DNA of 11,468 nucleotides from Micavibrio sp. (GTDB lineage: Bacteria; Pseudomonadota; Alphaproteobacteria; Micavibrionales; Micavibrionaceae). This document shows, piece after piece, positions 6,744 through 11,468 of this stretch. Both the position numbers and the translations under genes were made by a program. The DNA lies in NCBI GenBank assembly GCA_030824805.1, contig JAPJRC010000065.1:1-11468 (forward strand), read 5' to 3'. Below the pieces are notes generated by a model. The model was not told the origin of the DNA. It was given only the letters and a program-made list of their open reading frames with translations, and made no database searches. Every line of letters begins with the position of its first letter. The stretch's first letter is position 1.

Positions 6744-7228
6744 GGCGGCTGGCCGAATGACTTGTCTTCAAGCGTGATACTGATCATGCTTGTGATGTTC
6801 TTCTGCCGACCGTCTTTGGAAAGATCTTCGATCATATGATGCTTTGCCCCGGTGATAACAAGATCTAGAGAGATGTCGGCAATGCGTCTTTGAAATGCCT
6901 GTAAGGCATCGCTTTGCAAGATGCGGTGTTCTGGGATCGGGTGGAGTTCAATAGGTTTCGAGAAAAACGCATTTTTCGCAAAATCGACAAGGTTTCTAGG
7001 GGCGGGCGCAGGTTTTTCGACAGCTTTTGCATCTATAAAAAATGTGGTGTCGCCCCATCGGGTTGCATCTAGTGCCGCTGTAAGCATTTTACCGGTATTT
7101 ACACCGGCAAAGGCTTGCGTTAGCACGATCTTTTCGTTTCTATGCAGAGTGTCCAGCCCGCTTCTTATCTGTCCGGTGCTCTCGTCCCATGAGCCCTTAT
7201 AGCCCGATTTGATGTAGTCATACTGCAT
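6719..7228 (-). CDS. Hypothetical protein, convergent with and overlapping tpiA
   Basis: I do not recognise this 169-residue product. It is soluble-looking, with no signal peptide or membrane segment. It begins MQYDYIKSGYKGSWDEST and contains a mixed alpha/beta-type middle (EKIVLTQAFAGVNTGKML, then a proline-rich VEKPAPAPRNLVDF), a segment LDLVITGAKHHMIEDL (about 122-137), and a final region whose last residues are antisense to the tpiA 3' end. The ATG at 7226-7228 was chosen because GGAG lies 5 nt before it; a TTG 15 nt further up lacks a ribosome binding site. Codon choice differs from neighbouring core genes, with several AGA, CTA and ATA codons, and composition is lower in GC. This suggests an accessory or recently acquired gene. 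Its stop lies inside tpiA, giving a 25-bp tail-to-tail overlap. That it is a real gene rests on frame length, ribosome binding site and lack of any better opposing frame. Confidence 0.65.
   Translation of the reverse strand: MQYDYIKSGYKGSWDESTGQIRSGLDTLHRNEKIVLTQAFAGVNTGKMLTAALDATRWGDTTFFIDAKAVEKPAPAPRNLVDFAKNAFFSKPIELHPIPEHRILQSDALQAFQRRIADISLDLVITGAKHHMIEDLSKDGRQKNITSMISITLEDKSFGQPPQAAAIPR
6733..6751. terminator. Perfect hairpin around the tpiA stop codon
   Basis: CAGCCGCC (6733-6740) and GGCGGCTG (6744-6751) are perfect complements, and the three-base loop is the tpiA stop codon TGA. No T-run follows on either strand, so it is not a classical intrinsic terminator. It could stabilise the tpiA 3' end, or slow polymerase between the two converging genes. 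Confidence 0.4.
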
Positions 7229-7266
7229 AAGCTCTCCCAACAAATTTTGGGCGCCTTATATTATGC

Positions 7267-7292
7267 AAAGACTTGCGAACGCAAGTTTTTTT
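7267..7292 (+). terminator. Intrinsic terminator-like hairpin, plus strand
   Basis: ACTTGC (7271-7276), loop GAAC and GCAAGT (7281-7286) form a stem that extends through an upstream AAAG against downstream T residues, followed by an uninterrupted T-run to 7292. This is a textbook intrinsic terminator for plus-strand transcripts, and weaker in the other direction. No plus-strand gene ends nearby. The closest is tpiA, more than 500 bp upstream, so it may stop tpiA read-through that runs antisense to the 6719-7228 gene. It also lies in the likely promoter region of that gene. Confidence 0.55.
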
Positions 7293-7340
7293 ACAATTAT
7301 ACTTACGGTTACTTTAAACGATTGCTTAATTAGTTGTGTC

Positions 7341-7352
7341 TAATGATCATTA
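7341..7352. promoter_or_regulatory. 12-bp perfect palindrome, possible operator
   Basis: TAATGATCATTA is a perfect 12-bp palindrome in the AT-rich region (7229-7447) between the divergent 6719-7228 gene and the first small gene. It lies about 34 bp upstream of the candidate -35 of the small gene. It could bind a dimeric regulator. In AT-rich DNA such a palindrome may also arise by chance. Nothing else recognisable was seen in this 219-bp gap apart from the terminator-like hairpin and the promoter entry. Confidence 0.3.
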
Positions 7353-7385
7353 TTTACTTTATTAAGGATAAGCACAAAAATTTTC

Positions 7386-7413
7386 TTGCGTGTTTACATA
7401 TTCGTGTCACAAT
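7386..7413 (+). promoter_or_regulatory. Candidate promoter of small gene 1
   Basis: TTGCGT (7386-7391) and CACAAT (7408-7413) are separated by 16 nt, with the element TTTACATATT (7393-7402) between them. The same TTTACATATT lies at nearly the same place in the promoter of the second small gene, 56 versus 54 nt from the first base of the element to the base before or at the start codon region. The repeat between the two genes is the main support. Confidence 0.45.
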
Positions 7414-7447
7414 CATGGCCGTATTCCAACAGAAAAGGATTTAAGCC

Positions 7448-7756
7448 ATGTCGAGCCTCAAGTTCCCGTTCTATCCCAATGTACCAAACGCAGGCCCGAT
7501 GGTTGCTCCAGCCCAGCAAAACACCGAATGCTGTCTGCAGGAAGTCCAGAGCCAGAGTGCTTTGAAGGATGGTTTGAGCGCGGGCGATAAATTTGCGATC
7601 GCCACAGCCATTCTGTCGCAACTGGATTCAGAAGACCGTTTTGAAAAGCAGGCTCCGGCCACAGGAAAAACGATGCAGAAGGTTGAGGGCGTCCTGTCGC
7701 AGCCCATTACGGGCAATGCGGTTCCGAAAAGCCGTTGGATGAGCTTCGACGCTTAA
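7448..7756 (+). CDS. Small protein of unknown function (small gene 1)
   Basis: I do not recognise this 102-residue product. It begins MSSLKFPFYPNVPNAGP and has a double cysteine in ECCLQEVQ (residues 28-29). A probably helical middle, ALKDGLSAGDKFAIATAILSQL (about 38-59), has alternating small and hydrophobic residues, and the polar tail ends in RWMSFDA. There is no signal peptide or membrane segment, so it is probably cytoplasmic. AAAAGGA lies 8 nt before the ATG, a good ribosome binding site. The gene has its own candidate promoter and is closed by a strong intrinsic terminator, so it is probably a single-gene transcript. Its flanks resemble those of the next gene closely, whereas the proteins share only weak features: an MS start, a proline at position 7, and a CLxxxQ pattern at almost the same place. 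Good expression signals suggest a real, possibly abundant, small protein. Confidence 0.7.
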   Translation: MSSLKFPFYPNVPNAGPMVAPAQQNTECCLQEVQSQSALKDGLSAGDKFAIATAILSQLDSEDRFEKQAPATGKTMQKVEGVLSQPITGNAVPKSRWMSFDA

Positions 7757-7779
7757 CTATATAAGATTTTTCTATTATC

Positions 7780-7812
7780 CCGGCGAGGAATTGATCTTCG
7801 CCGGTATTTTTT
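7780..7812 (+). terminator. Intrinsic terminator of small gene 1
   Basis: CCGGCGAGGA (7780-7789) pairs with TCTTCGCCGG (7795-7804) around the loop ATTGA, a 10-bp stem with one G-U pair. It is followed by TATTTTTT (7805-7812). Stem, loop and T-run are all typical of a strong intrinsic terminator. The stem sequence recurs after small gene 2. Confidence 0.85.
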
Positions 7813-7841
7813 ATGTACTTTAAAAAATAAAAAAATTGCCC

Positions 7842-7870
7842 TTGACTATTTTACATATTTACAGTTTTAT
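7842..7870 (+). promoter_or_regulatory. Candidate promoter of small gene 2
   Basis: TTGACT (7842-7847), five of six for a -35, is followed after 17 nt by TTTTAT (7865-7870), a moderate -10. TTTACATATT (7850-7859) lies between them, as in the first small-gene promoter. The upstream stretch is strongly A/T-rich, as often seen upstream of strong promoters. Confidence 0.55.
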
Positions 7871-7902
7871 GTGCGGGTTCAACAAAACAGGGATTTAATT
7901 TC

Positions 7903-8124
7903 ATGTCTGACATCAATCTTCCTATCGGAACCGTAATGGTTACCTCTGGCGCTTCACCAAGCAATGACCCGCATCGCGATTGTCTAGAACGCCGTCAACA
8001 AGCTGTTGAAACACTTGCTGCGGCCTTCATAGCTAAGGACACAGTATCCAGTGCTCTCCCGCACAAGGCAGAAGGCGCGTTCGTACAGACCATCCAGGCA
8101 TCTGTACAAAAGCTGGGCCTGTAA
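7903..8124 (+). CDS. Small protein of unknown function (small gene 2)
   Basis: I do not recognise this 73-residue product. It begins MSDINLPIGTVMVTSG, continues through a polar loop with NDPHRDCLERRQQ (one cysteine, residue 27), and then looks largely helical and alanine-rich: AVETLAAAFIAKDTVSSAL (34-52) and GAFVQTIQASVQKLGL (58-73). There is no signal peptide or membrane segment. AGGGA lies 9 nt before the ATG. The gene lies between the terminator of small gene 1 and a hairpin of its own, so it is probably transcribed alone. Its regulatory flanks match small gene 1, which suggests a shared origin or co-regulation. The protein similarity itself is weak and needs a profile comparison. A regulatory or cell-envelope role cannot be inferred from sequence alone. 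Confidence 0.65.
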   Translation: MSDINLPIGTVMVTSGASPSNDPHRDCLERRQQAVETLAAAFIAKDTVSSALPHKAEGAFVQTIQASVQKLGL

Positions 8125-8151
8125 TCCGCAAAGATTTCCTTATGGATAAAA

Positions 8152-8175
8152 CGGCGAGGGGGATCATCCTCGCCG
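8152..8175. terminator. GC-rich hairpin after small gene 2
   Basis: CGGCGAGG (8152-8159) and CCTCGCCG (8168-8175) form a perfect 8-bp stem with an 8-base loop. On the plus strand no T-run follows, whereas on the minus strand the stem is followed by TTTTAT. It is therefore a poor classical terminator for small gene 2, though its stem resembles that gene pair's first terminator. It may protect the 3' end or allow partial read-through into secG. Confidence 0.45.
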
Positions 8176-8219
8176 ACAACCCCGTGGACTTCCGCGTTTT
8201 TCTGGGCTAAATAGGCCCC

Positions 8220-8678
8220 ATGGAAAACGTTATTCTAGTCATTCATCTTCTTCTGGCGCTCGTCCTGATCGCGCTCGTCCTCTTGCAACGCTCGGAAGGC
8301 GGCGGCCTCGGCATTGGCGGCGGCGGTGGCGGCATGGGCTCTTTCGCGACCGTGGGCCAGACGGCCAACGCTCTGACGCGCGCGACCGGCATCTGCGCAG
8401 CCTGTTTCTTTGCGACCAGCATCATCCTCGCGATCCTCGCGGGCACGCACCACAAATCCAGCGTGCTGGACTCTCTCGACAATCCGACGCCTGTCGTACA
8501 GACGGAAGGCGAGAAGGCGGATGGCGTAAAACCGTCCTCCATGCCAACCGACAAGCATGTGGACGAGACGTCCGAAAAACTTGACTCTGCGGCGTCAAGC
8601 AGCGATAAAGAGGTCCCGAAGGCTACGGACGAACCGGAGCCGCAAACCGGGGCTCCATCAGCACCGATTTCGCAATAA
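8220..8678 (+). CDS. secG: Preprotein translocase subunit SecG
   Basis: SecG is the small integral-membrane partner of SecYE that assists SecA-driven export. The 152-residue product has the family layout. A first membrane helix (about 3-22: NVILVIHLLLALVLIALVLL) leads into QRSEGGGLG. A glycine-rich loop with the conserved FATVGQTANALTRAT (about 42-56) is followed by a second helix (about 57-74). After about residue 78 comes a long hydrophilic tail rich in Ser, Glu, Asp, Lys and Pro, which E. coli SecG lacks but alphaproteobacterial SecGs commonly carry. No strong ribosome binding site is visible before the ATG; TAGG is only 4 nt away. A terminator-like hairpin separates it from pyrG 46 bp downstream. 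Its usual upstream neighbour tpiA is displaced by about 1.5 kb here. Confidence 0.95.
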   Translation: MENVILVIHLLLALVLIALVLLQRSEGGGLGIGGGGGGMGSFATVGQTANALTRATGICAACFFATSIILAILAGTHHKSSVLDSLDNPTPVVQTEGEKADGVKPSSMPTDKHVDETSEKLDSAASSSDKEVPKATDEPEPQTGAPSAPISQ

Positions 8679-8684
8679 TATGAC

Positions 8685-8711
8685 AGACCCCTTTCGAGGG
8701 GTTTGTTGTTT
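8685..8711 (+). terminator. Intrinsic terminator or attenuator between secG and pyrG
   Basis: ACCCCT (8687-8692), a stable TTCG tetraloop and AGGGGT (8697-8702), with two further possible pairs outside (A8685-T8704 and G8686-T8703), are followed by TTTGTTGTTT. The T-run is broken by G residues, so termination may be partial. Because it lies only 13 bp before the pyrG start, it could limit read-through from secG or act as a leader element for pyrG. Confidence 0.65.
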
Positions 8712-8724
8712 GCAGGGTTGTTTA

Positions 8725-10353
8725 ATGACACGTTTTATTTTTATCACTGGCGGCGTGGTTTCTTCTTTGGGGAAGGGCCTCGGCTCCGCAGCCCTTGGCG
8801 CGTTGCTACAGGCGAGAGGCTTTAAAGTCCGCCTTTGCAAAATGGACCCTTACCTGAACATCGACCCCGGCACGATGAGCCCGTTCCAGCACGGCGAAGT
8901 GTATGTGACGGATGACGGCGCGGAAACCGACCTTGACCTCGGACACTATGAGCGTTTCACGGGCAACCCGGCGACCAAGGACGACAACATCACGACAGGC
9001 CGCATATACCAGAACGTGCTCTCGAAGGAGCGCCGCGGCGATTACCTCGGCGCCACCGTGCAGGTCATTCCGCACGTGACCAACGAGATCAAGGAATTCA
9101 TCCGCGAGAAAGACGGCACGGCGGACTTTGTGCTGGTTGAAATCGGCGGCACGGTGGGCGACATCGAATCCCTGCCGTTCATTGAATCCATCCGCCAGTT
9201 CGGCAACGAAGTGGGCCGCGACCGTGCGCTGTATGTGCATGTTACGCTGCTTCCGTATATTGCCGCAGCGGGCGAGCTCAAAACCAAGCCCACGCAGCAC
9301 AGCGTGAAGGAGCTTATGAGCGTCGGTATTTCGCCGGGCATCCTGTTGTGCCGTGCGGACCGCGAGATCGAACAGGACGACCTGAAGAAGATCGGCCTGT
9401 TCTGCAACATCGCGACGGAAAACGTTATTCCGGCGCTTGATGTTAAAACGATTTATGAAGTGCCGCTGTCCTATCACAAGGTCGGGCTGGACACGCAGGT
9501 GCTCAAATATTTCGGCATCAAGGCCGCGGACCCTGACCTTTCCAAGTGGGAAGAGATCGTCCGCCGCGTGAAGAACCCCGAAGGCGAAGTGACGATTGCG
9601 CTGGTCGGTAAATACACGAACCTTGCGGATTCTTATAAGTCTCTCAACGAAGCGTTGATCCACGGCGGTATCGCCAACCAGAATAAGGTGAAGATCAAGT
9701 TTGTTGAATCCTCCAAATTCGACAACAACGAAGGCATCATCAACGAACTCGAAGGCGTGAACGGGATCCTCGTCGCCGGCGGTTTCGGCGAGCGCGGTGC
9801 GGAAGGCAAGATCAAGGCCGCGAAATTCGCGCGCGAACGCAAAGTGCCGTATTTCGGTATCTGTTTCGGTTTGCAGATGGCGGTTATCGAAGCCGCGCGC
9901 AACACGGCGGGTATCACGGAAGCAAGCTCCACCGAATTTGGCCCGGCAAAGGTTCCAATGGTCGGCATGATGACCGAATGGACCAAGGGCAACGAAAAAG
10001 AAAGCCGCGCGGCCAACGGCGATCTTGGCGGCACAATGCGCCTTGGTGCGTATCCGGCCGCGCTGGCGAAAGGGTCGAAGGTCGCGGAGATTTACGGCAG
10101 CACGGAAATTTCCGAACGCCACCGCCACCGTTACGAAGTAAACATGAATTACCGTCCGCAACTGGAAGAGAAGGGATTGATCTTCTCCGGTGTTTCCCCG
10201 GACGGCAGATTGCCGGAAATTGCGGAGCGTAACGACCACCCGTGGTTCATCGGCGTGCAGTATCACCCCGAGTTGAAATCCAAACCGTTTGATCCGCATC
10301 CGCTGTTCGTGTCCTTCATCAAGGCCGCGATCGAGCAGGAACGTCTGGTTTAA
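8725..10353 (+). CDS. pyrG: CTP synthase
   Basis: PyrG makes CTP from UTP, ATP and glutamine, the last step of pyrimidine nucleotide synthesis, and works as a tetramer regulated by GTP and CTP. The 542 residues match the family. The synthetase domain starts FIFITGGVVSSLGKGLG (P-loop) and has SPFQHGEVYVTDDGAETDLD with Asp71, and VLVEIGGTVGDIES with Glu139 for Mg-ATP. The glutaminase domain has LVGKYTNLADSYKS (293-306), AGGFGERG, YFGICFGLQMA with nucleophile Cys380, and VQYHPELKSKPFDPHPLF with His514 and Glu516. All catalytic residues are present. The frame is open 168 nt further upstream, but that part overlaps secG in another frame. The chosen ATG matches the family N-terminus and has AGGG 7 nt before it. 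The PfkB-type gene follows after 3 nt and is probably co-transcribed. Confidence 0.98.
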   Translation: MTRFIFITGGVVSSLGKGLGSAALGALLQARGFKVRLCKMDPYLNIDPGTMSPFQHGEVYVTDDGAETDLDLGHYERFTGNPATKDDNITTGRIYQNVLSKERRGDYLGATVQVIPHVTNEIKEFIREKDGTADFVLVEIGGTVGDIESLPFIESIRQFGNEVGRDRALYVHVTLLPYIAAAGELKTKPTQHSVKELMSVGISPGILLCRADREIEQDDLKKIGLFCNIATENVIPALDVKTIYEVPLSYHKVGLDTQVLKYFGIKAADPDLSKWEEIVRRVKNPEGEVTIALVGKYTNLADSYKSLNEALIHGGIANQNKVKIKFVESSKFDNNEGIINELEGVNGILVAGGFGERGAEGKIKAAKFARERKVPYFGICFGLQMAVIEAARNTAGITEASSTEFGPAKVPMVGMMTEWTKGNEKESRAANGDLGGTMRLGAYPAALAKGSKVAEIYGSTEISERHRHRYEVNMNYRPQLEEKGLIFSGVSPDGRLPEIAERNDHPWFIGVQYHPELKSKPFDPHPLFVSFIKAAIEQERLV

Positions 10354-10356
10354 TCC

Positions 10357-11322
10357 ATGTCAGGCACAATCAACTCTACAGGTCTGTATTTTGTCGGCGA
10401 AGCCATCGCCGATCTGCGTTCCAACCCGAACGCCGCGCGTTCGCTCAACATCAATCTCGGCGGGTCTAGCTATTTTGGCAGCATCGGCGCGGCTAACGCG
10501 TTGCGTGGAAGTGCCGCCAAAATAAAAAGCTACTATGTGGGGCCTGTGTCGGAAGATTTGTTCGGCGGGTTGTTTCTGGAAGATTTTGAAAAGTATGGTG
10601 TTGGCACGGATTACATCCGGAAGATCGCGCATATTTCCATGCTCGCGGTTATCAGCACGGCGGGCGGGCAGAACAAATTCGATTTTTACGGACGCCAGAA
10701 GCCCAACACGATCGACGATTTAAGGGTCGAAGACATCGTTTACGATCTGAACGAACCAAACCAGTTGTTTGTTGTCGGCTCCGTCGTTATGACCGTGCCC
10801 AATGCGCGCGACGCCGTGACGGAATACATCACCCGCAAGAACCGCGACGGGCATATCGTGTATTTCGATCCGAACACGCGCCCCAATATCATTCCGGACC
10901 GCAAGGAATATGCGGACCGTTTGTTCAAAATCGCCTCGGTGGCAAGCGTGGTACGGTTCAGCGAAGAGGATGTCGCATGGACTTTTCCCGATGAAACCCA
11001 TGAAGCGGTAGCGGAACAATTCCTCAAGGGTGGTAATCTCGGAGCGATGATCATCACGCATGGCGGCGGTGGGTGCACGGTTTTCACAACCGGTGGCAAA
11101 CGCTTTGTGGCTTCCGAAAAGAACCCCTCCATCGTGTTCACGGTGGGCGCGGGTGATAACTTCAACGCAGGGATTGTCGTGGCGCTTGCCGCGCGCGGTA
11201 TCAGCCGTGCCGACGATGCGCGTGCCGTTACAATCGATGAATGGGAAAAAATCGCGGCGGAAGCTAATGCGGTAGCCTATAACCATTTGTTGCGCGTAAA
11301 TGGCGTCGCCCAGGCGGCCTGA
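10357..11322 (+). CDS. PfkB-family sugar kinase (fructokinase/ribokinase-like)
   Basis: PfkB-family kinases phosphorylate sugars or nucleosides with ATP. The 321 residues have the family's usual length and end motif: TVGAGDNFNAG (262-272), with Asp267 as the expected catalytic base and the GAGD anion hole intact. Other family landmarks are VGPVSEDLFGGLF (61-73), YFDPNTRP (169-176, the D-x-N-x-R motif of fructokinase-like members), FSEEDV (201-206) and ITHGGGGCTVFT (233-244). At the first signature the usual GGxxxN reads GGSSYF (35-40), so the conserved Asn that contacts sugar is replaced by Phe. This makes the substrate uncertain, and no gene symbol is given. The start lies 3 nt after the pyrG stop with only weak ribosome binding signals, so translation probably depends on coupling to pyrG. 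A terminator-like hairpin follows about 55 bp downstream. kdsA or eno are the more common genes near here in relatives. Confidence 0.88.
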   Translation: MSGTINSTGLYFVGEAIADLRSNPNAARSLNINLGGSSYFGSIGAANALRGSAAKIKSYYVGPVSEDLFGGLFLEDFEKYGVGTDYIRKIAHISMLAVISTAGGQNKFDFYGRQKPNTIDDLRVEDIVYDLNEPNQLFVVGSVVMTVPNARDAVTEYITRKNRDGHIVYFDPNTRPNIIPDRKEYADRLFKIASVASVVRFSEEDVAWTFPDETHEAVAEQFLKGGNLGAMIITHGGGGCTVFTTGGKRFVASEKNPSIVFTVGAGDNFNAGIVVALAARGISRADDARAVTIDEWEKIAAEANAVAYNHLLRVNGVAQAA

Positions 11323-11378
11323 TTCGTACTGAAAGGCGCATATTGCAATCACATAATACTTAAGCGTTTTCAAAGTGG

Positions 11379-11403
11379 TTTGGAGTGATCCAAATTTCTT
11401 TTT
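11379..11403 (+). terminator. Probable intrinsic terminator after the PfkB-type gene
   Basis: TTTGGA (11379-11384), loop GTGA and TCCAAA (11389-11394) form a 6-bp stem, extendable by two G-U pairs, followed by TTTCTTTTT (11395-11403). The stem is low in GC, so efficiency may be moderate, but the position, 56 bp after the stop, is right for the end of the pyrG operon. Confidence 0.65.
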
Positions 11404-11468
11404 GATTTCATGACTTTACACGCACTTGTGGAAAATATGTTTTTATAATTAAACCTTCGGTTGATAGG
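11404..11468 (+). other. AT-rich intergenic tail with a -10-like TATAAT
   Basis: After the terminator, the last 65 bp hold no coding start. A perfect TATAAT (11444-11449) has GCACTT 16 nt before it as a poor -35. It may be the promoter of a gene beyond the window; AT-rich DNA makes chance matches common. Confidence 0.3.

Larger units (their letters stand above)
7386..8175 (+). repeat. Two tandem small-gene units with matching flanks
   Basis: Unit 1 (7386-7804) and unit 2 (7842-8175) share, in the same order: a CTTG-type -35, TTTACATATT, a CAACA...AGG/GGATTTAA leader with similar spacing to the ATG, a start reading MS, a TAA stop followed after exactly 6 nt by AAGATTT, and a CGGCGAGG...GATC...TCGCCG hairpin. 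Coding parts differ much more (102 and 73 codons). The pattern suggests an old tandem duplication, or recruitment of the same expression cassette. Confidence 0.5.

Noticed and set aside
6921..7202. Plus-strand 93-codon frame inside the opposing hypothetical gene
   Set aside because: No ribosome binding site and no motif; its composition fits the antisense of the minus-strand gene. It was considered because a plus-strand terminator lies downstream, but it is not supported.
8557..8724. N-terminal extension of the pyrG frame
   Set aside because: It overlaps secG in another frame and is arginine-rich. The ATG at 8725 matches the family start and has a ribosome binding site.
8806..10299. A 497-codon open frame on the minus strand opposite pyrG
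   Set aside because: It is the antisense shadow of pyrG, without recognisable motifs, and ends within the gene.
1..11468. CRISPR array, tRNA or rRNA gene, insertion sequence
   Set aside because: No regularly spaced repeats, no tRNA cloverleaf or rRNA sequence recognised, no transposase or integrase frame, and no terminal inverted repeats around the accessory stretch.

Overview
The window looks like a chromosomal segment of an alphaproteobacterium. This rests on the gene content and order: a SurA/PpiD-type foldase directly coupled to trpE, an ATGA overlap between trpG and trpD, a YibQ-type divergent polysaccharide deacetylase, a SecG with a long charged C-terminal tail, and a tpiA...secG-pyrG order. 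Composition is moderately GC-rich in the core genes and clearly AT-richer around 7.2-7.9 kb. The order or genus cannot be fixed from the sequence alone. A free-living Rhodospirillales- or Micavibrio-like lineage is plausible but is only a guess.

Layout. Positions 1-767 hold the minus-strand pair trpG-trpD (trpD runs off the left edge). A 60-bp divergent region separates it from a plus-strand envelope protein of the YibQ/divergent polysaccharide deacetylase family (828-2003). That gene meets, tail to tail, a minus-strand stand-alone GAF-domain gene (2013-2504), which lies downstream of the minus-strand ppiD-like/trpE pair (5946-2581). A short divergent promoter region (5947-6020) separates ppiD from plus-strand tpiA (6021-6743). 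From 6744 to about 8200 lies an accessory stretch: an unrecognised minus-strand gene whose 3' end overlaps tpiA, an AT-rich region with a terminator-like hairpin and a palindrome, and two small plus-strand genes of unknown function. These two small genes share matching promoters, leaders and 3' hairpins. The conserved plus-strand block then resumes with secG (8220-8678), pyrG (8725-10353) and a PfkB-family kinase (10357-11322), closed by a probable terminator.

Function. The core genes cover tryptophan synthesis (TrpE/TrpG anthranilate synthase, TrpD phosphoribosyltransferase), envelope protein folding and export (PpiD-like, SecG), central carbon metabolism (TpiA), CTP synthesis (PyrG) and sugar phosphorylation (PfkB family). 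No mobile-element gene, CRISPR array, tRNA or rRNA was seen. Two conserved neighbourhoods appear to have been opened by insertions: trpE|trpGD by the YibQ-like and GAF genes, and tpiA|secG by the small-gene stretch.

The most unusual signal is the pair of small genes at 7448-7756 and 7903-8124. Their noncoding flanks (promoter element, leader, an AAGATTT motif exactly 6 nt after each stop, and a CGGCGAGG-type hairpin) match much better than their proteins do.
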